Positions 35,796-48,656 of a DNA stretch of 64,000 nt are shown piece by piece. Numbering within the stretch: position 1 is the stretch's first letter; the number at the start of each line of letters is the position of its first letter. The notes under the pieces were generated by a model. The model saw only the letters and a program-made list of their open reading frames with translations. It was not told where the DNA came from and ran no database searches. Origin of the DNA: Vicia villosa (Eukaryota; Streptophyta; Magnoliopsida; Fabales; Fabaceae); contig NC_081182.1 of assembly GCF_029867415.1 (NCBI RefSeq), positions 43,387,462-43,451,461 of the forward strand. The letters run 5' to 3'. The position numbers and the translations under genes are program-made.

Positions 35796-37837
35796 CATAA
35801 CTGACTAGTATATTATGTATGAAACGTTAAAATTGATATTTAGTACATAAAAAAGCCAAAGATACAAGAAGAAAGCCAAAGATACGAGAAGATCCATATT
35901 AAATACAATATGAAATTCTACTATGAAACATAAAACATATTTCTTCAATAGATTTGCACATCAGAAGATGAGATCTGGCAAGATCTTCGAACCATCACCA
36001 TTCGTAAATCTTCAATCCGAACCTGGTACACCAATCCAAATTCCGCATGATTATAGCGTAAAGTTTGCATTTAGATTAAAAGCATTTATATATAAATTAT
36101 TTTTATAAACAAAAATAAAATAAATTGGATAATCTATACATTTTTATGTAAATTTTTAAAAAGAACTTTTAAAGTAGATTGAAAATAATTGCAGCAAAAA
36201 CAAGGTGTCGGGCTAAAATATGAGGGTTGGTATTATTTTGGGTGTGGGGTGCATCCTTAGGGGTGGGTGAGATGAGTATTTTCCCAAAATAATTGCAAAA
36301 AGTTTTATTAGATGGTACAAGGTGAAACAAAGAAATTTGATTTCACTTACTAACCTTTACGTTTTTCGATAGTGTTGCAATGTAATTTCACATATGTGAG
36401 CTTCTTTTAGGATGAATTTTTTTTATCAATTATGGGTAGTTTGTTTCAGTTTTAAAAAAATAATTTTTTTTGTATTTTTTAAAATAGATTTTACAAAACC
36501 GTTTTTTAAAATATTACAGTTTTTTTATATTCGTTTTTTCTAAATTGAAAAATTACTTTTTACATCCTATAACATAAATAAACATTATTGAAAACCAAAA
36601 CATAGTCAAGATCACAATTTTTTCAAAAAGTGATATTTTGAAAAATGATTTTATAAAAATCTATTTGAAATAGTTTCAAAATTAAGTGATTTTTGAAATT
36701 TTGATATCTAAAAAAAATTTAAATAAAAAAATAAAATATCTAAAATAACATTTTAAGAATAACTATTTAAACTAAATTTTCATTTGAAACTTTTCTTTAT
36801 AAATTTTTTTTTCACAAAATTATATAACACTAAAAATGATTTTTAAAAAAAAAACAAAACAAAGAGGCCCATAAGAGATGAATAATGAGAATGATAATTT
36901 GGTTAGTACAAAAATAAGAGAGAGGGGGTGCCAGATATAACTAATCGGTGGTAGGAAAAAATCCCTAATTATTTCCAATGATATTGCAAGCAATGTAAGA
37001 ACTCTACTAACGATTTGAAAAGAATATAATGGGCTTTAAAGATTAAAGGCCCAATATATTTCATGATATTGGAGATTTTGTCTTGGCATCCCCCACTCTT
37101 ATTTGACACCCTCGACTTTTCATAATATCCAAAACACCCTTGTCATTATTTATTGCATCTCAAACTAATATTTGGTCAAAAAAATTACTCTAAATAAAGT
37201 AGCAAAATTTAAAAAATCCGGTAGTAAATTTAAAAATCCGGTAGTTCATATTGGATAAGCCTATAAAAAAACACGAAGTTAACACTACCGAATTTTTGGA
37301 AAATCCGATATATTTTGTGATTTTTTGAATTTAAAAAAAATTCATTAGTTCATATCTGTTAGGCAAAATAACGAAGTTAACACTATCAATTATATTAAAC
37401 TCATTTTCAACCACTACTAAATCAAGAACTTGCATGCTATAAAAGGGAAAGACAGATAGAACTGAATTTATCATGATAAATCAGTCTAATTAATTTATCA
37501 TTGAAAAATAATAAGAATCACACTAAAAAAATTGTATCTAAATTTTGTCCTAATTTAAATTGATTTAGCGGTTGTTCATATTCGAGTTTAAATAAATCTC
37601 TAATGTTGAGTATTTGCTCTAACCTATTTAAAAGTCATTACCCAATATCCAAACAAATAAAATTAAATATGTTTTGTATGTATTTTATTTGATAAGAATT
37701 TTGTAAAAAAGTTTTAAAAAAAACCAAATTAAATCAATTTTTTTAGAAAAAATGTAAATAGATTATTTTTTGTTTGATCAAATATTTTTCTAAAAAGATC
37801 AACCCAAGGATTTTGGCTCTGAGTGTTTTCTTTTAGA
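35796..37837. other. AT-rich intergenic DNA, possible MITE, no gene
   Basis: The only structure noticed is a pair of facing ends at about 36906 (AATAAGAGAGAGGGGGTGCC) and 37115 (inverse AATAAGAGTGGGGGATGCC), a likely ~215-bp MITE. A 61-residue frame at 35923 has no recognisable relatives. Confidence 0.4.
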
Positions 37838-40800
37838 AAATTCTTTGTCCACCTCCCAACCTTCTAGGTCACCTCTGGTGAAAAACCACATATACCCCTG
37901 ACTTCGGAAATGCATTTTCGAAATGCAAGAAAAATGTGTTTTCTGAGATGCATCTCCGAAAACCCTTTTTTTTTTAAATTTGACTTATTTCGGAAATGCA
38001 TTTTCGAAAACACCATTTCGGAAGTTCATTTTCGAAATATTGCGCGTTTTGCAGATTAAGCAAAACAACCCCCCTCCCCCATTCATTTACCCTAATTCAA
38101 CATCAAACACAACCCCAGAGAAATTTTGTGCAAACACTTCCAAGGCTACATCAAAGGCTCCAATAAGCTTCCTATACTACATTCAAAAGTCCTCCAATCT
38201 CTTCAATCGGTAAGCATTTCGATTTTAAGATCTATGATTAAAATTCATATTAGGGTGTTTACAAATAGCAAAAAATGTATTAGGTTAGGTTGGTACTGAT
38301 ATTTAGGTTGTTTAGAATGTGTAAACATAGTTTTGAACTTTGTTTTTGGGGTCTGCCATGGAAGTTGCAGAAAACTTCCTCGCAGGGGTGTTTCGGAAGT
38401 TCATTTCCGAAAACACCTCCATTCCCAGTTTCGGAAATGAACTTCCAAATTGTATCAGAAGTGCAATTTTTTTTAGTTTTTTCTGTTGTCTCGCATATTA
38501 ATCGATTTCAATTGTTTTCAGGAACATGTCAGGCAACCAAGCACGCATCAGACAGGGTAGAGAGACCCAGACTGTGTCGGCTAGACGCGAGCGGGCGGCG
38601 GCGCAGCTGGCGTCGACACAGGGACGGGAGCAGGGCCGGGGACGAGTGTGCGAGTTCCCGTGGAGATGGACGAGGGTATCTCTACATCTGGATCGAGGAG
38701 TCGTCTGGCTCGGGTATCTTCTTCCCGCCAGCGAGAGGAGGAGGAGGAGGAGGAGGAGGTGGCAGTGTCATACCACGAGGCGGAGGAGGTACCGGATGTT
38801 GACCCTCCACTCGGGAAGGAGGATGAGCAGGAGGAGGGCTACCCAGGAGGGCCCAGTGACACTTCTGTGCTGTTTACCTACCGCGAGCACGTCGCTCAGC
38901 GTATCTGGGAGGGAGAGGTATTTTTTATAATTTGCCCGACTACATTATTTAACCGTTTATAATTTAGACGTTTATTCAATATTTTCTTAACTGTCTATTT
39001 AACATACTTTTTATTTGTTTTTTTTGTAACAGGAGAGAGAGCCGTTGAAAATGGTGAACCACGCCCGGAAGGTTTTCAGTCTGTTTAAACCGACTGCTGA
39101 GTGGTTTAACGACGCTGTGAGAGGTTCAGGGCTTAGTGGGCTCTGCATGACGGGGTATTCCACCATCTGCCACGGCATGCAGGGGGCCTTTGTGGAGCGG
39201 TGGCACAAGGAGACGTCTTCTTTCCACTTGCCGGTTGGGGAGATGACGATCACCTTGCATGATGTGCAGTGTCTTCTCCACCTGCCGATTAGGGGGCGCT
39301 GTTGACCCACTCCCGGATCCAGAGGGTCGAATCCAGTCAGTGGATGGCGCTCTATTTGGGTATGGAGCCCGAAGCTGCTGACTACTAGTGCATCACGACA
39401 TCTGGGCCTCATATCTGGTTCACCACACTGAGCCGCTATTTCCAGCACCACCTGGACGCGGCGGCCGATGCCGAGGATGCGGGTGACGACCTATTTACAC
39501 ATTATCACCGTGGCTGCGCTCTTCGGTGCTGGTACATGCATGTGGTAGGCGCTGCGATCTTTGTGGACAAGAGTGCGAGGTACGTCGACGTGACCTACTT
39601 CTGCTACTTCATGGACTTGACCACCGTTCACCAGTGGAACTGGGGGGCAGCTACTCTGGCATACCTATACCAGAAGCTGAATGAGGCCTCCAACTGGAGG
39701 ACGAGGCAGTTGACCGGATCCTGCACACTACTCACGGTACGTTTCATTTTAATTGTTTCGTATTTATTTATGTTTCGTATTTGTGTTTCGTATTTACTTA
39801 TGTTTCGTATTTATTTATGTTTCGTATTTACTTACGGTACGTTACATTATCGTGTTTGTGTTTCAGAGCTGGATCATCTCTTACTTCTCCCGGATCCACG
39901 GCTTTCACATTGATCCTGAGTACGTTGACGCCATGCCCAGGGTTGCCAGATACGTTCTCCAGAGGGGGAACAATGCGGTGGGACCATACCGTGGGTACCT
40001 GGACCGCACGTGCACGATGACGTCACCTGGAGGCCATTCAGCGACTACACTCAGGTTGTCCACTTTGGCGGCATATCTTTATATTCTGGCTGGTTGGCAT
40101 GCGGGACCAGCATCATGGTCCGGTATCTCCCTGAGCGGTGCATGCGGCAGTTCGGATTTGTGCAGATGATACCCAGGACACCTTTTGAGGCTGCTCCCGA
40201 CACAGTGACCCGAGTGCAGCTCACTACCATATTTGAGGATTGGGAGCATCATGTGGTATCGGAGGAGTATCGTCGTATTCGGGTCACCCAGGACTGGCAC
40301 AGTGTGGAGGGATACGTCACATGGTTCTATCAGGTGTCACATCCTCTGCTGACACCCGACGTTCCCGGCGCTCCTAGGCCAGCACACGAGGAGATTCTGG
40401 AGAACCAGCAGGCCGAGGATGACCACGCCATTGATCTCCTGCCGATCTGCCAGCGGATAGAGATGCTTGGGCGGGACGCGTTGGATCGAGGTGTCGTTCA
40501 TCAGGGCGGTCCAGAGGCAATCGCCGTGATGGAGATGATCGTCACTGATGCGGGCCGTGCGGCGGCATACAGGCGACAGAGGAGGTCCCAGGGAGAAAGA
40601 GTTAGGCATACCCAGTAGTGGTCGGGTTTATTTTTTTTTTGTTTTCGGATTGTATCTTTCACACACTATTATTATTTGGATTTGGATCGGCTTGTATATA
40701 TTACTATTTTTATCATATTATTATTTTCTGTTTATATGTCGCTTATTTTATTTGCCGTCTTCCTTTAATTAAAAATACAAGAGAGTTTCCAAAAACATAA

Positions 40801-41036
40801 AAAAAAACACAGTTTCTGCATAATTCAGAAGTTCATTTCCGAAACCCCCAAAATCTAAAAAAAGGTGTTTTCGGAAGTGCATCTCCGAAAACACCCCCCA
40901 TTTGATGTTTTCGGAGATGCACTTCCGAAGTCTGAAAATTTTTTTAAAAAAAAAACTTCGAAAATGCATTTTCAAAGCAGGAGTAAAGTGGGATTTTCGC
41001 TGGGGTGACCCCGTAGGAAGGTGGTTAAAGAAATTT
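37838..41036 (+). mobile_element. PMD-carrying DNA transposon
   Basis: The ends are inverted repeats of ~80 bp: left AAATTCTTTGTCCACCTCCC and, inverted from the right, AAATTTCTTTAACCACCTTC. They continue through GGTCACCTCTGGTGAAAAAC versus GGTCACCCCAGCGAAAATCC to a shared AAATGCATTTTCGAA. Inside each end the palindromic phrase TTCGGAAATGCATTTTCGAA and its variants recur (37910-38050, 38390-38450, 40825-40980). The interior is strikingly GC-rich against the AT-rich surroundings and holds a plant mobile domain pseudogene. No clean 9-bp duplication was found, so assignment to Mutator is an inference from TIR length and cargo. Confidence 0.72.
38526..40618 (+). pseudogene. Plant mobile domain (PMD) gene, decayed
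   Basis: Three exons: 38526-38917, 39033-39736 and 39867-40618, with GT/AG introns. Exon 1 starts MSGNQARIRQGRETQT, shifts by 2 bases near 38647, then has an acidic run of Glu. Exon 2 reads FKPTAEWFNDAVRGSGLSGL, GAFVERWHKETSSFHLPVGE, MTITLHDVQCLLHLPIRGR; a 1-base deletion at ~39297, then a stop (TAG 39386-39388), then GAAIFVDKSARYVDVTYF and YLYQKLNEASNWRTRQLTGS. Exon 3 reads SWIISYFSRIHGF, with a 1-base loss near 40008, then SLYSGWLACGT, VTQDWHSVEGYVTWFY and RPAHEEILENQQAEDDHAID to the end. PMD proteins (aminotransferase-like plant mobile domain, MAIN/MAIL family) exist as host genes and transposon cargo. Four lesions make this copy non-functional. Confidence 0.88.
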
Positions 41037-41960
41037 TTTTTTTACTACCTTTTAAGTAAATATACTAACCAGATTCTACAAATACAGACTCAAATTTTTT
41101 ATTAAAAAACAATTTATTTAATTAAAACTTTTCACGTATTGCACTTTGTAGTTATCACACGGTTCTCTTTTACTATTGGTTACATAACAAAAACCCTACC
41201 AATTACAATTTTAAATGAGAAAAACATTGAAAGCAATAATGAGCCCACATGTTCATAAATGATAAGAAATACCTGAAGAATAATAAATGAAAAGGAAAAA
41301 GTTGTTGTCTCTCTGTCCCATTGAAGATAAATATTTATAAGTGGCCCTTAACACAACATGATATATAAATAAGATCCTGAATTGTTACCCCCACCATCAC
41401 CACCATTTCAATCCAATATCTTATGGATATGGTTGCCACTTCCCACTCATCAATTCTTTCAGCCCCTACCTTCATTTCAAACGCTAGAAACTCTGATCTG
41501 ACATCTCTTTGTAATCTCTTAGTCAGAATATAAATCTATGTTAAAATACTCTTATTTATTTTATTTTTTATTTACATGTTGCTATTCTGAGAAAAAAATT
41601 AAAATAATCATTTAAAAAAATACAAAAAAAGTATTATTTAGAAAAATTTTCAAAGTGTCTAAGTTTGATAGGACACTCAGGTGCATGAGCCACTGGGATG
41701 ACGCCTACATTTAATTTTTTTAGTGAATGTACCATATAGGATGGCACCAATGTTGTGCCCTTTTTAGGGTTGTCATCTCAGATGGTGTCTATATGTTAGG
41801 GTTTACACATAGAAGCCATTTGAGATGACTCATATGTGTTAGAGTTTTTTTTATATAAAAATACCCCCATTCCCCTTCATTTCGCACACAGTTAAAAATC
41901 GGCAAAAATCGGACTAGATGAAAAAATCAGAGAGAAAATCGAAGAATCGAAGAGAAAACT
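41037..41960. other. Intergenic DNA, no gene seen
   Basis: No protein-like frame above background. A stretch at 41640-41830 contains facing phrases (AGGATGGCACCAATGTT, GTTGTCATCTCAGATGGTGT) that could be repeat-derived, without clear ends. Confidence 0.45.
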
Positions 41961-42006
41961 GTGTGCGTAACCTTTGTGATATATAGCGTGTGTCTTGAGT
42001 TATAAT

Positions 42007-42499
<493 letters not shown>

Positions 42500-42541
<42 letters not shown>
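42500..42541. repeat. (TA)n-(TG)n microsatellite
   Basis: Short TA repeat followed by TGTG repeat to 42541. Confidence 0.95.
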
Positions 42542-42723
42542 ATCACAACGGTTGGTAAGCGCAACCTTTGTGATATATAGCGTGTGTCTTGAGTTATAAT
42601 CACGGCCTCGCGACCGTGGTGGAAAGCACCAGACATATAATCACCCCTTGCCTCACAACGGTTGGTCAAGCGTTGTGGTATCCCTTTTTCCAACTGTTGT
42701 GGTATGGCTTTTCCGTAGTAGTG

Positions 42724-43160
42724 ATAGGAAAAGTACTTGTGGTATTTGTCACTTATTTGTAAGTTATTTAGTTTCTTGGAATAGTAAAAGCAACATATTG
42801 GTGCAATTTCTATCGCCGAAGCAGGATACATAGCCACTATGAGTTGTTATGCACAAGTCTTATGGTTAAAGTAACAATTACTAGACTATGATATTAAACT
42901 TGGCTTCATTCTAATTAAGTGCGATAGTACTAGTGCAATTAGCCTAACTAAGAATGCGGTACTTCATTTACGAACTAAACACATTGAGACCAGGAACCAT
43001 TTTCTAAGAGATCATGTTGAACAAAGAGATATTGTTTTTGAATACGTTGACACTAAAATTTAGCTCGGTAACATTTTTACAATGTCATTGTCATTGGAAC
43101 CTTTTCATAAGATCTATATGGATTTGGAAATCTTAGATTCCTCGTGTTTTAAATAGAATA
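42724..43160 (+). pseudogene. Ty1/copia RNase H fragment (SIRE-like)
   Basis: Across small shifts the plus strand reads RKSTCGICHLFVSYLVSWNS, then AEAGYIAT (RNase H SxAEAEYIA motif, degenerate), CCAQVLWLKQQLLDYDIKLG, CDSTSAISLTKNAVLHLRTK, HIETRNHFLRDHVEQRDIVF, EYVDTK, stop, FTMSLSLEPFHKI. This is the end of a copia polyprotein. Everything upstream was lost where the CACTA end abuts. The non-coding part up to the polypurine tract at 43824 follows. Confidence 0.85.
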
Positions 43161-43837
43161 AGTATTCTGCTTAGTTTCATTTGCTATATATTTTGTTTTC
43201 ACTAACACTATCTGGCAGCAAATCTTACTTTGTCGATTAAATTGGTATGTCTCCAAAACTCTATCATTGTGTTTGTTCTATGTAATCATTTGTGAGTTTG
43301 CTATCTCTCTATTATGCTTATTCATTGCTTTAACATATCTTTGACTGACCTTCTTTGTATTTAAGTCTTTTAATTGTGTAGCTTTAATTATGTGTGCATT
43401 TGAATATTTGTATAATTAATCATGCATTATTTATTATTATAATGCATTCCTTTATATTGACTTTTGATCACTATTATTTATTGTTGTTGAAAATGATTAT
43501 TGCATGTCTATGTTGTATTTTGTTGCATGTAGCATGTTTATCTTTGTATTTGTACCCGATCTTAGTTGTTGTATATTCTTTGTTGCTTCTTTAAGCACAT
43601 TTGTTCTTCTGAAATCGCTTTTGAAGGTTATTTGTTTTTTGTATAGACTTATGAAAATTTGTATCTCTTTTTGATTTTGTCAAAAGGGGAGAAGTTGTAA
43701 TGAGTCTATGATTGGTTTTATGTGCCTTATGTTGTGGTTTGTGTGCAATGCTCCAGAGGGAGCACACGCATTTTTGCTTTTGGCACATGTCTACTCAATT
43801 ATAAGTGAAATCTTGCCAGGCATAAAAAAGGGGAGAT
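43161..43837 (+). other. Untranslated region between copia pol and 3' LTR
   Basis: Gene-free, T-rich, with AAAAGGGGAGAAGTTG near 43682 and a polypurine tract AAAAAAGGGGAGA at 43824-43836 directly before the LTR. The long spacer before the LTR is common in SIRE/Maximus-type copia elements. Confidence 0.6.
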
Positions 43838-46800
43838 TGTAGAAGCACATTCCTAGGCGGAGTTGGTTGCATGTTCTTATCATATGCAGGGGGAGCAATC
43901 CCGATATGGTTATTTTCCAACTACCTCTTTTGAAACTCTTCCACTAGAAATATTTCATCTTCAACCTCATTCCAATTTTCATATCTTGATCATGAGTGAG
44001 TGTTATTGATTGGGGGAGATAATGTCTTGAAGCTAACAGTTCTTGGAGATTCGTTCAAAAAATTTTAGGTTCTTACAAGATTGGGGATATTCTCATTGGT
44101 GCTGACAAATTCCAATAAAAAGTAGAAGGTTTTCTCTTCAGAATTGCATTAGTAGTGACTGTATGGAAGGCTACGGTTAAGGTGGAGTTCTTTTTACAGC
44201 TTCAGACAATATACCACTCAAGAAATCAGTAGGTTCAATGGTTTGATTGCTACAAATGAAGGCTTGGAGCATAATTGGTGATATTGGAAGATTCGAAGCA
44301 TTAATCGAGTAAAGATTGCGCATGAGGGTTTGACATTTGGCCATATACAAGTCAAGATCCAGATTGATGACTTTATTTGTTATTTTTTTTCAGCATTATC
44401 ATGGACTAGTGATTGTATACACTTTTAATATATTTGTCATAATAAAGGAACAACTACTAAAGTGGACGTAGACTCACATGAGGGCGACACAGTCGATCCA
44501 CAATATATCCTGGTGTCATCTCTCTATCTCTTACTCTTGAATTTGAATTTCGTAGAACATGCATGCTTAGGTTTATATGTTGGTAATAGAACTTAATTGA
44601 TAACCTATTAAGGGCTTTAGTGGTGATTAAAATTTGAGAAACATCAAACTTTTAGAATTCGCCTTGTTGATTGATTGCATAACCACATCACGTGACTTAC
44701 TCAATTGATTCAATCACATACGTTGTGTCTCTTCATCTAGACATTATGATATTTGGAAAGTGATTTGAGTTGCTCACTACTACAAAAAACATATAACACC
44801 TCGGACGCAAAATGAATTTAACCTCGGCTAAAGAAGCGAGGTAACAAAGGGCGTGATGAAAAGTTGCCACTTAACACCTCGGTAATGTAAAAACCAGGAG
44901 GTAAAATTATATGCACATGGGTTCGAACTCCAGTAGCAACACTTTTATTATTTTGAAAATTAGCGTATCTAATATCTCGGTTTATTTAAAAAACCGAGGG
45001 GTAAGATTTTTTATTTATTTTTAAATTGTTACATTGTTTACCTAGAATATTACATTGTTTATATAGAATATTAAAATCAAAATCAAATTCCCTATGAATC
45101 CAGTTAAAATTAAATTCCCTAAAGATCTAGATTTTAGATCTTTGAATTATTGAATCTTGGAGAAGATCGAATGTTGGGTGCAAGATTATTCTATACGGGT
45201 TTTGCATGCATTTATTTCTGATAAAAAAAAGGGTAAGATAATGAAAATCAATATTCAAATATATGGTTTTCGGATCAGATAAATATTTAAGAAAATAAAC
45301 CTTGAGCCTAGATAATTTTCTGCTCTTACAATCCATCATAGAAAAAATTTTCAAGTGTCTTTAGGTTTCAAGCGCTTCATGTTTCATTTAGGTTAGAAAT
45401 TTTAATATTCATCATGCTTTTATAATGGATGTCGCTTAGGTTTCACACGGATCACTAATGGAAGTTTCTTGAGCGTTAATACTCATGAAATGGACAACAC
45501 AAATTTGTTTAAGGATGATGGTCTATATTCTCAATTATCATGCCGAAATTATTATATGAGTTTCTAACAAAAATCGGGGTAAAAGGTGTATAAGCTTTTT
45601 TTTTTAAATTATATTATTTACACAGAATATTAAATTACATTATTACAACAAATACAGAGTTATCATAGTAGTTGTTGTTCTGGGAGAACAACACATTTTG
45701 CTCTAATTCGGATTTTGTTGGAAAAGAATATGCATACCTTTTGTGCCCATTCTTTTGAAGTTCAATAGTTTGATTGCATAAAACTTTTAATAAGTTATTC
45801 AAAGGTTGATATCCCTTCTTTATTTAACTTGAATCAATAATGATTTCTGCACTTGCAATCCATCAATGAGAACTTTTCCAAGATTTTTTAAGTTCCAAAA
45901 TTTCATTATCTTGAGCAAATGTTATCAAGGAAAATGCTTTAACAAGAAATATATGTAGATAGTTTGTTGTGGGTTGATGTCTCGGAAATATCTTGAGCGT
46001 TGTTCCTTAAAGAATGTAGGGTAGAGATTCTTGTTGTATATTCCCTCAGTTTTTATAAAAAAATCGAGGGGAAACGTATTTTATATTTTCAATAGAAAAA
46101 TAAAATAAGTAAGCCCCTCGGTTTTAGAATAAAATTGAGGTGAAATGATATCTATTTTTTAAAACATTACACTGTTTAAACATAATATTAAAAAACTCAG
46201 ATTCAGCACTGCAATTTCAGATTTTGTTACATATATCTTTTCAAAGGTTAAGCTTCCTTCTTTGTTTAACTTTTCAAAGGTTCAGAAGCTTCCTTCTTTG
46301 TTTAAGTTGAAGCAAGAATGATTTTCTACACTTGCAATCTTTTCAAAAGTTGAGCTCCCTTCTTTAAGTGAGGGTTGTTTCAAAAATACAACAACAACAT
46401 CAACACCATAGTGTGAGATATATTGCAAGGGCAGAAAAATGTTTTCTTCAAGGATAGAAGAACATTGAAGATTTTTTTGTCTTACAATCCATCCCAAAGA
46501 ATGATGCGTACTAGTTTGGGGCGACAACATATAAATTAGGATTAGGATAAAATTTGTTTAACGAGTGCTTTTATAGTAAAATCTGATTATGTTATTCGTC
46601 AGTCTTTAAGGAAACCAGATAGATAGATCATTTAGTATTCACTTATAAGAAAATAAAAACATAAATTAAAATAGCTATGATTCGAAGCGTGTCCTGATTT
46701 ATTTTTCCCCTCAGATTTATAAAAAAACGAGAGAATATGTTAATTTTATTTTTATTAAAAAATAAAACATGGCACGCCTTGGCATAATACATCATTTTAT

Positions 46801-46983
46801 TCTAGTTGAGGTGAAAGTTACATCATAAAAAGCGTTATTTGATGTAGTGACTACTGAATAAATGTCAATTGAGTATAATTTCACATTTTTGTTGTACAAA
46901 CTTCAGCGCGCAAACTCTGAAAAACTTCCGGTAATTCTTATTTAAAGAATCAATATATTGATTTGATTTTTAAAAGTCTACTC
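43838..46983 (+). mobile_element. SIRE-like 3' LTR split by a CACTA element
   Basis: Starts TGTAGAAGCACATTCC just after the polypurine tract. LTR sequence runs to 44774, is interrupted by CACTA (44775-46849), and resumes to about 46983, where AAAAGTCTACTCACCCCCTC resembles the end of legume SIRE LTRs. The exact end is not certain. Confidence 0.6.
44775..46849 (+). mobile_element. Non-autonomous CACTA transposon
   Basis: Left end CACTACTACAAAAAACAT; right end, inverted, CACTACATCAAATAACGC. Subterminal motifs CCTCGG / CCGAGG recur at both ends in varying orientation (44800-45005 and 46050-46150, 46705-46735), often paired as GGTTTTTA...TAAAAACCGAGG-like palindromes. The flanking trinucleotides GCT and ACT agree at two of three positions. 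No transposase. Length 2075 bp. Confidence 0.8.
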
Positions 46984-46989
46984 ACCCCC

Positions 46990-47587
46990 TCAAGACAGTT
47001 TTCTATTGCCATATTTACACCCTACAAATATGTCATCTACATAAAGACACATCAAAATTACATTCCCATCAGAGGTATGGTGCACATACACACCATACTC
47101 CATTTCACATTTTTTTGAATCCCCGATTCTTGAAAAATGAATCAATTTCCAAATTCCAAGCCCTTGGAGCTTGTTTAAGTTCATACAAAGCTTTATGCAC
47201 CTTGTACACCATCCATTCTTTGTTTTCTATCACAAATCCAGGAGGTTCTAAAACATAAACTTCTTCTTGCAATGGACCATTCAGCAAAGCTAACTTTACA
47301 TCTAAATGTATTAGATTTCAATTCATATTTGCAACTATAACAATCACCAGTCTGATTATTTCATGTATAGATATAGGTGGAAACACTTTAAATCAGTCTA
47401 AGCTAGATTTTTGTAGAAATTCTCTAGCTACTAACCTTGCTTTATGCTTGGTAATTGACCCATCTGGCTTCAACTTTATCTTGAAAACCCATCTCACACT
47501 TATGGCTTTCTTGTTCTTTGATTGAACAATCAATTCCCATTTCTTATTTCTTTCTATTGCCTTGAGTTCATCCTTCATGGCGTTCAT
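46990..47587 (-). pseudogene. Copia reverse transcriptase, incomplete
   Basis: Starts NAMKDELKAIERNKKWELI, then ISVRWVFKIKLKPDGSITKH, KARLVAREFLQ (47587-47393). After a damaged stretch: EEVYVLEPPGFVIENKEWMV, YKVHKALYELKQAPRAWN (47260-47150), a shift, then GVYVHHTSDGNVILMCLYVD and DIFVG with the catalytic YVDD (47080-47015). It stops within the domain. Confidence 0.88.
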
Positions 47588-47699
47588 CTATACCTTCTTA
47601 TTGAGATCCTCATTAAATTTGATAGGTTCAGAGTCCATCATCATGACACACTGTATGAATTCTCCTTCAGAGATAATCTCAGTGTCACACAACAACTCA

Positions 47700-48000
47700 A
47701 TGGTCTCTAGAACTACACAAGCTCACCTTCAGAGCCAAGTACGCCTTCAGAAGCTCCACCTTCAAAGGCAATACTACATTTAGAAGCTTCATCTTTAGAG
47801 CTGGACCACCTCTAGAGGTTGGACCAATGTTAAAGGCTGGATCGCCTTCAGAGTCAGAATCTCCTTTAGACTCACCTTTTGACTCATAATCACCTTCATA
47901 CTCAGAATCTCCTTCAGAGTCAGAGTCACATTCAGAGGAAGAATCTCCTTAAGAGGCAGATTCTCCTTCAGAGACAGAATCATATTCTAGTGTTGACATT
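47700..48000 (-). repeat. Ser/Glu/Asp-rich repeat linker in copia pol
   Basis: The minus strand encodes repeats such as SEGESAS, SSSECDSDSEGDSEYEGDYE, SKGESKGDSDSEGDP, from an imperfect tandem of TCTGAAGGAGAT-like 12-18 base units. It lies between integrase and reverse transcriptase, where copia polyproteins have a variable linker. Confidence 0.7.
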
Positions 48001-48044
48001 GCACTAGAGTTGGATTGAGACTTGTTTTAATACCATGTTTCTTA

Positions 48045-48440
48045 TTATTTCATTATGACATCTCTGCTGGAAACAAATCTATTAGCGACTAGGCAATAGA
48101 TTTTATTGGCATCTATAGAGTAGTAATCTATAAGCAATATGACATTGCTTCGGTCATCTAATTTTATTTTAGTAGCATCTGGAATGTGTTTGTAACATAC
48201 ATAACCAAACACCTTGAAATGGATTACACTTTTTCTTCCAGTCCACTTCTCCATAGTATCTACTTCATTTAACTTCTTAGTTGGACGTGTGTTGAGCATA
48301 TATGATGAAGTAGCAATAGCTTCTTCCCATACTGTGTGAGGCATATTGTTTTCTTTCAACATGCTTCCTATCATGTCAAGCAGAGTTATGTCCCTTCTCC
48401 CAGCAAGGCCATTGTGTTGTGGAGTGTACAGAGCAGTCAC
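48045..48440 (-). pseudogene. Copia integrase C-terminal half
   Basis: TALYTPQHNGLAGRRDITLL (the PQQNGVAER region of the catalytic core, slightly altered), HTVWEEAIATSSYMLNTRPT, KWTGRKSVIHFKVFGYVCY and VILLIDYYSID. The frame is open for 131 residues; the first part of integrase (48450-48650) is broken by stops. Confidence 0.88.
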
Positions 48441-48656
48441 ATCATGCAGTCATGCTCAATGTCACTCTCCTAATAGGACTTCTTAAACTCTCCAGAGTTG
48501 AACTCATATTCACCATCGATTTTGAGGATCTTCAACCTTTGTCCACTTTGAACTTCTTGAACTCGGCAAAAACCTCGTTTTTGAATTTGTGAGTGCTACC
48601 CAAGTCATTCTTGTGAACTCATCCACTTATGACACAAAGTATTTATTTCTTTCTAG

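Noticed and set aside
39011..39451. 146-residue minus-strand frame
   Set aside because: It is the antisense of PMD exon 2, which is GC-rich and lacks stops by composition.
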